A stretch of DNA of 64,000 nt, from contig NZ_CABPSP010000014.1 in assembly GCF_902459765.1 (NCBI RefSeq), positions 124,001 to 188,000 on the forward strand. Direction: 5' to 3'. The translations under genes and the position numbers were made by a program. Shown here in pieces: positions 42,159 to 50,646 of the stretch. This DNA is from Pandoraea anapnoica. Its GTDB lineage: Bacteria; Pseudomonadota; Gammaproteobacteria; Burkholderiales; Burkholderiaceae. The notes beneath the pieces are model-generated. The model saw only the letters and a program-made list of their open reading frames with translations. It did not search any database and was not told the origin of the DNA. The stretch's first letter is position 1; every line of letters starts with the position of its first letter.

Positions 42159-43286
42159 GTGTCAATTGCAATGACTGCCCCTGTTGAATCGTCTGCGGCG
42201 CATGACGGGCGTGCAGCGCCCCATGATCCCTACGGCGTCACGCTGGCCGACGGCCATCGGTATCACGCGAGCGGGCCGTACGATGGCGTCGCCCGCGCCG
42301 GTCAGGACCTCACGCTCTGGTGCGATGAGCGTGCCGTCGGCGCGTTTCAGGTCAGCGAAGCCAACGATGAGATAACGCTGCGGGCGAGTACGCCGCACGA
42401 CGCCCATCTGCCCGTTCAGGCGCTGCTGCCCGTGCTGGCGGCAGTGTTCTGTCGTCACAAGGCGTGCAAGCGGGCCAGCGTGGTCTGGCCGGGGACCGAC
42501 GCCGACCCGGAACTGGCGGCGTGGCTCGTCGCAGCGGTTCGCGATGGCGTCGGTGAGCAGTTCTCGCAAGCCGATGGTGTGAGTGCGTTGCAGGTCTCGC
42601 GTCAGACGTTCTGGCAGCACCCGGCGCAGTGGCTTCAGGGGCCGTCGTCGGCCGGAATGGCGCAGCAGTACCGCGTGTCGGACGGCAAGCGCCATCCGTT
42701 GCGCGCGCCGAAGCCGGTGGGCGAGGTGTACCGGCGTCACATCGCGCGACTCGGCACGAGCTTCAGCCTGCGCGCCATCGATCAGCCGGGCGATGTCGAA
42801 CGCTTTCACGAGTGGATGAACCTCGACAGCGTGGCGCACTTCTGGGAACAGACGGGCACGCTGGAGGAGCATGCCGAGTATCTGGCGAAGATGCAGGCCG
42901 ATCCCCACACTGTCACATTGTTCGCATGTTTCGACGACGAGCCGTTTGCTTACTTCGAGGTGTATTGGGCGAAGGAAGATCGCATCGCGCCGTTTTGCGA
43001 AGCGGCCGACTACGACCGTGGCTTCCATTTGCTGGTGGGTTCGACGCGTTTTCGCTCACCCGGGCGCACCGAAGCGTGGCTGCGGTCTATCGTCCATTAC
43101 ATCTTCCTCGACGATCCACGTACGCAGCGCATCGTTGGCGAGCCGCGCATCGATCACGACCGCTGGATCGCCTACATGCAGGGGCAGGGCGCGGCCCGCC
43201 TGCGCGAGTTCGATTTCCCGCACAAACGCGCGGTGCTGATCGCCTTCGAGCGTCAGACGGTGTTCGAGCAATACGCACCGTGGTGA
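42159..43286 (+). CDS. N5-hydroxyornithine acyltransferase (IucB/RhbD-type GNAT)
   Basis: Acetyltransferase of the siderophore GNAT family (375 residues), expected to acylate N5-hydroxyornithine and so complete the hydroxamate. The C-terminal half has the family pattern FHEWMN, FWEQ, PFAYFEVYWAKEDRI, GFHLLVG and EPRIDH. GAGAGGAG at 42143-42150 is ideally spaced for GTG 42159 and too far from ATG 42171, so GTG is called as the start. OrbL in the ornibactin locus has the corresponding job. No formyltransferase gene is present in the window, so acyl rather than formyl hydroxamates are predicted; which acyl group is not visible. Confidence 0.85.
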   Translation: MSIAMTAPVESSAAHDGRAAPHDPYGVTLADGHRYHASGPYDGVARAGQDLTLWCDERAVGAFQVSEANDEITLRASTPHDAHLPVQALLPVLAAVFCRHKACKRASVVWPGTDADPELAAWLVAAVRDGVGEQFSQADGVSALQVSRQTFWQHPAQWLQGPSSAGMAQQYRVSDGKRHPLRAPKPVGEVYRRHIARLGTSFSLRAIDQPGDVERFHEWMNLDSVAHFWEQTGTLEEHAEYLAKMQADPHTVTLFACFDDEPFAYFEVYWAKEDRIAPFCEAADYDRGFHLLVGSTRFRSPGRTEAWLRSIVHYIFLDDPRTQRIVGEPRIDHDRWIAYMQGQGAARLREFDFPHKRAVLIAFERQTVFEQYAPW

Positions 43287-43510
43287 GGCTCGGAACGGGT
43301 AGATCCGTATGGATGTCGGCCGGTTGACGATGTCGACACTCCGATATCTGCGTGCCAAAACCTGCCTGATTGTCGAATCCGGTCACGACACTGTCGATTG
43401 ACGCATCATCGCTGGCGGTGAAACGGAAGTTTCCGTAACTCTTGTCGCGTGTTCTTGCCCATCATGTCGAGTCGCCCCGCCCGGGGCAACTTCGTTAAAG
43501 GAGGCTCGAC

Positions 43511-43831
43511 ATGAACGCGACACGTGTGGACTATCAACGCTGGATTTCGCTCAGACGGCGGGTGCCCGCGAACGAATATCCCGTGCATCCGCTCCCCGAC
43601 CGGTTGCCGCGACGCGGGTATGTCGTCTGGTTTTATTTCAGAAACGAGTTTTTCGGATCGCAATTCGACACGAAAGCGAAGGCGTATGTGTGCGACCACG
43701 TCCGTAATCCGTGGGAAGCGGCGTTCCTTGAAACGAAAGCCGAAGCGCTCGATATCGCCCGGCGCATGGTGTGTCCGTGTCTGGTGCTCTATTGCGCCGG
43801 ACCGTCCGCTGCGGTCAACGCCGTGGCCTGA
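43511..43831 (+). CDS. Small conserved-looking protein of unknown function
   Basis: A 106-residue protein behind a near-perfect ribosome binding site (AAAGGAGG, about 7 bases before ATG 43511), which is the main evidence that it is real. It is basic, with an aromatic-rich stretch (VVWFYFRNEFF) and cysteines near the C terminus (VCPC). No signal peptide or clear membrane segment. I do not recognise a family. The 224 bases before it hold no gene; a GC-rich inverted repeat lies near 43478. It is convergent with the acetyltransferase at 43875. Confidence 0.6.
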   Translation: MNATRVDYQRWISLRRRVPANEYPVHPLPDRLPRRGYVVWFYFRNEFFGSQFDTKAKAYVCDHVRNPWEAAFLETKAEALDIARRMVCPCLVLYCAGPSAAVNAVA

Positions 43832-43874
43832 GCGTTCGGACCGGACCGCCATGTCCGACAGGTGCCGCGAGACG

Positions 43875-44492
43875 TCAGCCCGACACGCCCCGCGCAAGAC
43901 GCTCGGCCAGGGCGGCTTTCACTTCCGGCCATTCGTCGTCAATGATGCTGAACCGGACGGAATTGCGCTTGCGTCCGTCGGGCATGATCCGTTCGTGTCG
44001 GACGATGCCCTCTTGCTTGGCCCCGATACGCAGAATCGCGGCGCGCGACTTTTCGTTGAGTTCATCCGTCGTGAATTGCACGCGCACGCACTGCATCGTC
44101 TCGAAGGCATAAGTGAGCAACAAGGACTTCGCTTCGGTGTTGATGCTGGAGCGCTGCGCCGAAGCGCTGACCCACGTGTGACCGATTTCCAGCTTTCGAT
44201 TCGCTCGGTCCACCTTCCAGAAACGGGTGTGGCCGACCACGTTGCCCGTGGCCGTCGAAACGATGACGAAAGGGATGACGGTGCCTTCGTCGCGTCCCTT
44301 CAATGCCCGGTCGATGTAGGCGTCGACCGTGTCGGCGTTCGGCACAACGGTCACTTTCAGATTCCACAGCTCGCCGTCGGCCGCCGCAGCGACCAGCGCC
44401 TGTGCGTGATGGCGCTCCAGCGGATGGAGTTCGACACTGTTGCCGAGCAGCGTGGGCCGCAGTGCGTCGGCAGTTGTTGCATGGATGGACAT
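43875..44492 (-). CDS. RimJ/RimL-type GNAT N-acetyltransferase
   Basis: A 205-residue GNAT protein that probably acetylates an alpha-amino group or a small molecule. The layout is typical of RimL relatives: VELHPLERHHAQAL at the start, IPFVIVSTATGNVVGHTRF on the core strand, EIGHTWVSASAQRSSINTEAK (acetyl-CoA loop) and a conserved FTTDELNEKSRAAILRIGA stretch. ATG 44492 is used because homologues begin shortly before the L-R-P-T-L-L-G-N-S-V strand. Likely in the same orientation group as the Crp/Fnr gene. Substrate unknown. Confidence 0.85.
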   Translation of the reverse strand: MSIHATTADALRPTLLGNSVELHPLERHHAQALVAAAADGELWNLKVTVVPNADTVDAYIDRALKGRDEGTVIPFVIVSTATGNVVGHTRFWKVDRANRKLEIGHTWVSASAQRSSINTEAKSLLLTYAFETMQCVRVQFTTDELNEKSRAAILRIGAKQEGIVRHERIMPDGRKRNSVRFSIIDDEWPEVKAALAERLARGVSG

Positions 44493-44582
44493 GGGACGGG
44501 CGCGGTCGTGGCGGAGGAAAACCTGCAAAACGACGATTCTGCGCCCACTCCGGTTCCCCGGCAAGGCTTCGAATATCGGGTC

Positions 44583-45254
44583 TTACATACCGAACTCGCG
44601 CAGCCCTTCCAGATCGAGAATGGTCAGCACGCCGTAATCGACTTTGACCAATCCCGCCTGCTCCAGCACCTTCAGCGCAAGGTTCACACGCTGGCGCGAA
44701 ACACCCGCAAGGTAACTCAGTTCCTCTTGTGAGATCTGCACGGTGTTGTCGTCGGACGGATACAGGTTCGGATTGAACATCGACGACAACGAACGCGCGA
44801 CGCGGGCATCGGTATCGAGCAGACGCTCGTGCTCGACGGCCGCAATGAATTGCCCCAACCGTTCGTTGAGTTGCAGCGTCAGAAAGCGATTGAACGGAAT
44901 GCTCGTATCGAGCAGCCAGTCGAAGGTGGCGATGGGCATATGTGCGAGCACTGAGTCGCGCAGCGCCATGACGTCATATTTCCGGATCTCGTGCTTGAGC
45001 ACAGACCCTTCGCCGAACCACGCGCCCGCGGGCACACCCGTGAACGTCACTGTCTTGCCGCTGGCCGACGCCGTCGTGATCTTCACCAACCCCTCGATCA
45101 CGCCGAACCATGCGTGCGTCGGATCGCCTTTGCGGCATACATAGCCCCCGTTTTCGACCGGACGCACCTGAATCTCCGCCACCACACGTGCGCGCTGATC
45201 AGGCGTCAGTCCTTGCGCCCAGGCGCTGCGCTGCAACAAGGTTTCGAGCGACAT
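44583..45254 (-). CDS. Crp/Fnr-family transcriptional regulator
   Basis: A 223-residue regulator with an N-terminal cyclic-nucleotide-binding-type beta barrel (KGDPTHAWFGVIEGLVKI; AGAWFGEGSVL) and a C-terminal winged helix-turn-helix (ISQEELSYLAGVSRQRVNLALKVLEQAG). The N-terminal cysteine cluster of oxygen-sensing Fnr is absent, so it should respond to a ligand or another signal rather than carry an Fe-S cluster. It is divergent from the acyl-CoA ligase/liv operon and may control it. An 18-bp palindrome just upstream is a likely own operator. Confidence 0.9.
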   Translation of the reverse strand: MSLETLLQRSAWAQGLTPDQRARVVAEIQVRPVENGGYVCRKGDPTHAWFGVIEGLVKITTASASGKTVTFTGVPAGAWFGEGSVLKHEIRKYDVMALRDSVLAHMPIATFDWLLDTSIPFNRFLTLQLNERLGQFIAAVEHERLLDTDARVARSLSSMFNPNLYPSDDNTVQISQEELSYLAGVSRQRVNLALKVLEQAGLVKVDYGVLTILDLEGLREFGM

Positions 45255-45272
45255 ATAGGGACTTTCCCTTGA

Positions 45273-45290
45273 TTGTCATCCTGGTGACAA
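45273..45290. promoter_or_regulatory. Perfect 18-bp palindrome, candidate Crp/Fnr operator
   Basis: TTGTCA-N6-TGACAA (45273-45278 and 45285-45290) lies 19-36 bases before the regulator's start codon. It has the size and two-fold symmetry of a Crp/Fnr-family site, but with different half-sites from E. coli CRP or FNR. Autoregulation is inferred. Confidence 0.6.
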
Positions 45291-45591
45291 ATCCGCCGTG
45301 AGCCATGAGGTATCTTCGCCTTGCCTGGCAACGGCGAGACAAGCATTCCTGGCGGTCTGAACACGACGCCGAAGCACAAGTATAGAAGCTGACGGTTGCC
45401 CGGCATATCGGTAGTCGCCGTAGTCGTTTCACCGCAGTCGCTGCAGACGCTGTATGGCATTCCAAAGCAAAAATAGCGCCGCTTAAAGGCGCTGCGAGCA
45501 GTAAGGAGCGTGTCACGAGCACGCACGCCGACCGAGCCACGCCACTCCCCCTCGACAAATGTCGAAACGTGGCGAGACACAGGAGACTGGC
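45291..45591. other. Intergenic region between the regulator and the ligase operon
   Basis: About 300 bases with no credible gene. It must hold the promoter of the rightward ligase/liv operon. A small palindrome, CGACA-AA-TGTCG at 45553-45564, lies about 30 bases before the ligase start. No clear sigma-70 promoter stands out by eye. Confidence 0.5.
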
Positions 45592-47565
45592 ATGCAGGAG
45601 CGGACTACCTTCCCGCGATTGTTGTTGGCCCATGCCGCGACACGGGGCGCCCGCACGGCGTATCGGGAAAAGGATTTGGGGATCTGGCAAAGCTGGAGCT
45701 GGCAGGAGGCCGCGCATGAGGTGCGCATGCTCGCCTGCGCGCTCGCCGCTGCCGGGTTCAAACGTGGTGACAATCTGGCCATCGTCGGCAATAACCGGGT
45801 GCGACTGTACTGGGCGATGACGGCCGCACAAGCCCTCGGGGGCGTGGCCGTGCCGCTGTATCAGGACGCCGTCGCTGCCGAAATGGCTCACGTGCTCGAA
45901 GACGCCGAGATCGATTTCGTCGTCGCCGAAGATCAGGAGCAGGTCGACAAGCTGCTGGAGCTGCGAGAGCGCGTGCCACACCTGTCGCACATCATCTATG
46001 AAGACCCGCGAGGCTTGCGTAATTACGATGCCGCCGGGCTGCAATCGTACACGTCGGCGCTGGAGCAGGGGCGCACCTTCAACGCGCAGCATCCGCGCTA
46101 CTTCGACGATGCCGTCGCTGCCGTCGGTCCGGACGACACCGCCACCATCCTCTACACCTCCGGCACCACGGGCAAACCGAAGGGCGTCTGTCACTCGCAC
46201 GCCGGGTTGATCGGTGCGGCGTATCACGGCAGCACGTTCGACCGGCTTGGCCCGGGGGACGAAGTGCTGTCCTATCTGCCGATGGCATGGGTGGGCGATC
46301 ACCTGTTTTCTTATGCACAGGCGCTCGTGGCTGGCTTCACGGTCAATTGCCCCGAGTCGCCCGACACGATCTCCACCGACATGCGCGAGATCGGTCCGAC
46401 CTACTACTTTGCGCCGCCTCGGGTGTACGAGAACGTGCTCACACAAGTCATGATCCGCATGGAGGACGCGAACCGTCTGAAGCGCAAGATGTTCGCGCAC
46501 TTCATGGACGTGGCGAACCGCTGTGGTGCGGCCGTGCTGGATCGTCGCCCGGTCTCGTGGCTTGATCGTCTGCAATACGCGCTCGGGAACCTCTGTGTGT
46601 ATGGCCCGCTGCGCAACACGCTCGGTATGAGCCGTATCCGCACGGCTTACACCGCCGGTGAGGCCATCGGCCCGGATCTGTTCCGCTTCTACCGCGCCAT
46701 CGGCATCAACCTCAAACAGTTTTACGGTCAGACGGAGACGTGCGCGTATGTCTGCCTGCAACCGGATCGTCAGGTGCGATTCGACAGCGTCGGCCCGGTC
46801 GCGCCCGGCATGGAAATCAAGATTGGCGATAACGGCGAAGTGCTCGTGCGCGGCGTGGGCTTGCTCAAGGAATACTACAAGCGGCCTGAAGCCACGCGCG
46901 AGGCGCTGGACGAGGGCGGCTATTTCCGCACCGGCGACGCAGGGATCATCGATGCCGACGGCCATCTGCGCATCATCGACCGCGCCAAGGATGTCGGCAA
47001 ACTCGCCTGCGGCTCGCTGTTCGCGCCGAAGTACATCGAGAACAAGCTCAAGTTCTTCTCGTATATCAAGGAGGCGGTGGCCTTCGGTGACGGCCGCGAC
47101 GGCGTCTGCGCGTTCATCAACATCGATATGGATGCCGTGGGCAACTGGGCCGAGCGCAAGAACCTCGCCTACGCTGGTTACATCGATCTCGCCAGCAATC
47201 CGCTGGTTGCCGAGCTGATCCTCGGTTGCATCGAGCAAGTCAATGCCGATCTGGCGAAGGAGTCGGCGTTTGCCGCCGCACAGATTCAGCGCTTCGTGAT
47301 TCTGCACAAGGAGCTGGACCCGGACGACGACGAACTGACGCGCACGCGCAAGGTGCGGCGCGCGTTCATCGCCCAGAAATACGACGTGCTGATCGATGCG
47401 TTCTACACCGGCAAGGCGACGCAATTCATCGAAACGCGCGTGAAGTTCGAAGACGGACGTGAGGGCAGTGTCAGCGCCACGCTCACGATTCATCCGGCGC
47501 GCGTAGTCGGCGTGCGTGCGCCCGTCGACGACCCTGCGCCTGCGAAGTTGCGCTGCGCGGCCTGA
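45592..47565 (+). CDS. AMP-dependent acyl-CoA ligase (long-chain type)
   Basis: ANL-superfamily acyl-CoA synthetase of 657 residues, in the large long-chain/bubblegum-like branch. Core motifs: ILYTSGTTGKPKG (ATP loop), FYGQTE (A5 region), YFRTGDAGIIDADGHL and a conserved Lys near the C terminus. ACAGGAG ending about 6 bases before ATG 45592 fixes the start; an upstream in-frame ATG at 45559 lacks a site. It is the first gene of an operon with a full liv-type importer, so it probably activates an imported carboxylic acid. The acid is unknown. Confidence 0.9.
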   Translation: MQERTTFPRLLLAHAATRGARTAYREKDLGIWQSWSWQEAAHEVRMLACALAAAGFKRGDNLAIVGNNRVRLYWAMTAAQALGGVAVPLYQDAVAAEMAHVLEDAEIDFVVAEDQEQVDKLLELRERVPHLSHIIYEDPRGLRNYDAAGLQSYTSALEQGRTFNAQHPRYFDDAVAAVGPDDTATILYTSGTTGKPKGVCHSHAGLIGAAYHGSTFDRLGPGDEVLSYLPMAWVGDHLFSYAQALVAGFTVNCPESPDTISTDMREIGPTYYFAPPRVYENVLTQVMIRMEDANRLKRKMFAHFMDVANRCGAAVLDRRPVSWLDRLQYALGNLCVYGPLRNTLGMSRIRTAYTAGEAIGPDLFRFYRAIGINLKQFYGQTETCAYVCLQPDRQVRFDSVGPVAPGMEIKIGDNGEVLVRGVGLLKEYYKRPEATREALDEGGYFRTGDAGIIDADGHLRIIDRAKDVGKLACGSLFAPKYIENKLKFFSYIKEAVAFGDGRDGVCAFINIDMDAVGNWAERKNLAYAGYIDLASNPLVAELILGCIEQVNADLAKESAFAAAQIQRFVILHKELDPDDDELTRTRKVRRAFIAQKYDVLIDAFYTGKATQFIETRVKFEDGREGSVSATLTIHPARVVGVRAPVDDPAPAKLRCAA

Positions 47566-47619
47566 CGCCCCCGACGAACCCAACGCTACCCCCGGCCCGG
47601 CATTGCCGCAGGAGAAGGT

Positions 47620-48426
47620 ATGAGTGAGCACCGCAAGACTGGCGAAGTATTGCTCGATTTGCAGCACATCAGCTTGTCGTTCGGCGGCGTCAAGGCGTTG
47701 ACGGATATCTCGTTCAACGTGATGGCGCACGAGATCCGCGCCATCATCGGCCCGAACGGCGCGGGCAAGAGTTCGATGCTCAACGTCATCAACGGCGTCT
47801 ATCACCCGCAGCAGGGAACGATCGTCTTTCGCGGCGAAGTGCGTGAGCGCATGCATCCGACGTCCGCCGCACGGCAGGGCGTGGCGCGCACGTTCCAGAA
47901 CATCGCCTTGTTCAAGGGCATGTCCGTGCTCGACAACATCATGACGGGACGCAATACCCGCATGCGCGCCGGCCTGCTGGCCAGCGCTCTCTGGTGGGGG
48001 AAAGCGCGTCAGGAAGAGATGGCCAATCGCGCCAAGGTTGAAGAGATCATCGACTTTCTCGAAATTCAGCACATCCGCAAGACGCCGGTCGGACGGTTGC
48101 CGTACGGCCTGCAAAAGCGTGTCGAGCTGGCGCGCGCACTGGCTGCCGAACCCGAACTGCTATTGCTCGACGAGCCGATGGCGGGCATGAACCTCGAAGA
48201 GAAGCGCGACATGTGCCGCTTCATTCTCGAAGTGAACGAAGAGTTCGGCACGACCATCGTGCTGATCGAGCACGACATGGGCGTAGTGATGGACATCTCC
48301 GATCGTGTGGTGGTGCTGGACTACGGCAAGAAGATCGGTGACGGCACCCCCGCCGAAGTCCGTACCGACCCCGAGGTGATCCGCGCCTATCTCGGCGCAG
48401 CACAGGGCATGCCTGCGGCGGCGTGA
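47620..48426 (+). CDS. LivG-type ABC transporter ATPase
   Basis: ATPase subunit (268 residues) of a branched-chain-amino-acid-type (HAAT) importer. Walker A GPNGAGKSS, the LivG-specific VARTFQNIALF segment, a degenerate signature LPYGLQKRVELARAL, Walker B LLLLDEPMAGMN and H-loop IEHDMGVV are visible. A good ribosome site (AGGAGAAGG) precedes ATG 47620. Second gene of the operon, 54 bases after the ligase. Confidence 0.93.
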   Translation: MSEHRKTGEVLLDLQHISLSFGGVKALTDISFNVMAHEIRAIIGPNGAGKSSMLNVINGVYHPQQGTIVFRGEVRERMHPTSAARQGVARTFQNIALFKGMSVLDNIMTGRNTRMRAGLLASALWWGKARQEEMANRAKVEEIIDFLEIQHIRKTPVGRLPYGLQKRVELARALAAEPELLLLDEPMAGMNLEEKRDMCRFILEVNEEFGTTIVLIEHDMGVVMDISDRVVVLDYGKKIGDGTPAEVRTDPEVIRAYLGAAQGMPAAA

Positions 48427-48506
48427 TCGTCAGGGCGGTAATCGGAAGCCTCGAACACCGAACATCGAATGGCAGTTGACTGAGCGTTGGCACACTGGAG
48501 ACATCG

Positions 48507-49421
48507 ATGCAGTTCTTCTTCGAAATCCTGATCGGCGGGCTGCTCTCGGGCGTGATGTATTCGCTCGTGGCGCTCGGTTTTGTCCTGATCTTCAAAGCGT
48601 CCGGCGTGTTCAATTTCGCGCAGGGCGCGATGGTGTACTTCGCGGCCCTGTCGGTCGTTGGTCTCATGGAGCGCGGCTTGCCCCTGTGGGCGGCGGCCAT
48701 TGGCGCGTTCGTCGTGATGGTGCTGATGAGCATGGCGACGGAGCGTTTCGTGCTGCGCAAGCTCGTGAACCAGTCGCCGATCACGCTCTTCATGGCGACC
48801 ATCGGCCTGTCGTTCTTCCTCGAAGGCCTGGCGCCGCTGTTGTGGGGCAACGAAGTGCGTCCGTTGTCGCTGGGCATCGTGGACGAACCCATCGCCTCGA
48901 TCATGGATTCGACTGGGGTACTGGTGAGCAGTTTCGATCTCGCGGCCGCCGGGATTGCGGCGGTGCTGGTCGCGCTGCTGGCGCTGTTCTTCAAGGCGAC
49001 TAGCATCGGCCGTGCGTTGCGTGCGGTCGCCGACGACCATCAGGCAGCGCTCTCGCTGGGCATTCCGTTGCAGCGCATCTGGGTGGTCGTGTGGAGCGTG
49101 TCGGGCTTCGTCGCGCTGGTGGCGGGCATGTTGTGGGGCTCGCGCAATGGCGTGCAGTTCGCGCTCACGATGACCGCGCTCAAGGCGCTGCCCGTACTGA
49201 TTCTCGGTGGCTTCACGTCGATCCCCGGCGCGATTGTGGGCGGGTTGATCATCGGTGCGGCGGAAAAGCTCGCGGAGATCTACGTGCCGCAGCTGCTGCA
49301 GAGCCAGTTCGGCGGCAATTTCGGTGGCATCGAGGGCTGGTTCCCTTACGTCTTCGCACTGCTGTTCCTGCTGGTACGCCCGGAAGGGCTGTTCGGCGAA
49401 CGGCACATCGACCGGGTCTGA
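48507..49421 (+). CDS. LivH-type ABC transporter permease
   Basis: Hydrophobic 304-residue inner-membrane permease with about eight membrane segments. Family marks are GGLLSGVMYSLVALGFVLIFKASGVFNFAQG at the start in pieces such as LIFKASGVFNFAQG, the GRALRAVADD loop, and GGFTSIPGAIVGGLIIG near the end. GGAGA precedes ATG 48507. Third gene of the operon. Confidence 0.93.
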   Translation: MQFFFEILIGGLLSGVMYSLVALGFVLIFKASGVFNFAQGAMVYFAALSVVGLMERGLPLWAAAIGAFVVMVLMSMATERFVLRKLVNQSPITLFMATIGLSFFLEGLAPLLWGNEVRPLSLGIVDEPIASIMDSTGVLVSSFDLAAAGIAAVLVALLALFFKATSIGRALRAVADDHQAALSLGIPLQRIWVVVWSVSGFVALVAGMLWGSRNGVQFALTMTALKALPVLILGGFTSIPGAIVGGLIIGAAEKLAEIYVPQLLQSQFGGNFGGIEGWFPYVFALLFLLVRPEGLFGERHIDRV

Positions 49422-49490
49422 CCGGGAGGCTGACCGCATCGGTCATTCGAATCGGAAAGCACGCGCAAGCATTCATCGCAGAGGCCACAC

Positions 49491-50567
49491 ATGTTCTATC
49501 GCGAAGCTGGGCAGTTCAAGACATCCTACGTCGCCGACAGCCAGATTTTCCCGATCCGGCAGGACCGGATAGCCGTTTGCAGCCTGCTCGTCGTGGCGTT
49601 CGGCATCCTGCCGTGGATCGCCTCCGAGTACTGGCTGACGGCTATCCTCGTGCCGTTCCTGGTGTTCTCGCTCGCGGCGCTGGGACTGAACCTGCTGACG
49701 GGCTACGCAGGGCAACTGTCGCTCGGCACGGCGGCGTTCATGGCCGTGGGCGCTTATGCCTCCTACAACTTCCAGTTGCGTATCGAGGGCATGCCGATTC
49801 TGGCCTCGTTCGCACTGGGGGGCGTGTGTGCGGCGCTCGTGGGCATTGCGTTCGGTCTGCCGTCGCTGCGCATCAAGGGCTTCTATCTCGCGGTGGCGAC
49901 GCTCGCCGCGCAGTTCTTCGTGCTCTGGGTGCTCACCAAATTTCCCTGGCTCTCGAACAACAGTTCGTCGGGCGTGATCACGGCGCAGAAGATCTCGGTG
50001 TTCGGCGTGGACGTGGATACGCCGGTGCGCAAGTACCTGTTCGTGCTGGGTGTGGTGACGCTGATGGCGCTCATCGCGAAGAATCTGGTGCGCTCGCATA
50101 TCGGCCGCGCGTGGATGGCCGTGCGCGACATGGACGTCGCCGCCGAGGTCATCGGCATTCCGCTCATGCGGGTCAAGCTACTCGCCTTCGCGGTGAGTTC
50201 GTTCTACTGCGGCGTGGCGGGTGCGCTCTATGCGTACTGCTACCTCGGCTCCGTGGAGCCGGACGGCTTCTCGCTCGACCTGTCGTTCCGCATTCTGTTC
50301 ATGATCATCATCGGTGGCGTGGGCAGCATACTCGGCAGCTTTCTGGGCGCGGCGTTCATTCTGCTGCTGCCGATCTTTCTCGACAGCACCCTGCCGACGA
50401 TTGCGACCTTCCTGCATTTGCCCTTCACCAACGCCACCGTCTCGCATATCCAGTTGATGGTGTTCGGCGGTCTCATCATCTTTTTCCTGATTGCCGAACC
50501 GCATGGGCTGGCGCGGCTCTGGCAGATTGCCAAGGAGAAGCTGCGTATCTGGCCCTTCCCGCATTGA
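49491..50567 (+). CDS. LivM-type ABC transporter permease
   Basis: Second permease of the importer, 358 residues. It has the LivM marks: LNLLTGYAGQLSLGTAAFMAVGAY, SLRIKGFYLAVATLA and GGVGSILGSFLGAAFI. It has a hydrophilic N-terminal extension of about 25 residues before the first membrane segment. AGAGG precedes ATG 49491. Fourth gene of the operon. Confidence 0.93.
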   Translation: MFYREAGQFKTSYVADSQIFPIRQDRIAVCSLLVVAFGILPWIASEYWLTAILVPFLVFSLAALGLNLLTGYAGQLSLGTAAFMAVGAYASYNFQLRIEGMPILASFALGGVCAALVGIAFGLPSLRIKGFYLAVATLAAQFFVLWVLTKFPWLSNNSSSGVITAQKISVFGVDVDTPVRKYLFVLGVVTLMALIAKNLVRSHIGRAWMAVRDMDVAAEVIGIPLMRVKLLAFAVSSFYCGVAGALYAYCYLGSVEPDGFSLDLSFRILFMIIIGGVGSILGSFLGAAFILLLPIFLDSTLPTIATFLHLPFTNATVSHIQLMVFGGLIIFFLIAEPHGLARLWQIAKEKLRIWPFPH

Positions 50568-50646
50568 GGTTTGTCAGCCGGCGGCCTTTGTTATCGGTTG
50601 CCGGTGAACGTTTGGTCACACACAAAACCACAGATGGAGACACAGC

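Noticed and set aside
45199-48114. Minus-strand open frame (971 codons) opposite the acyl-CoA ligase
   Set aside because: No motifs; the plus strand has a full ANL enzyme with a good ribosome site.
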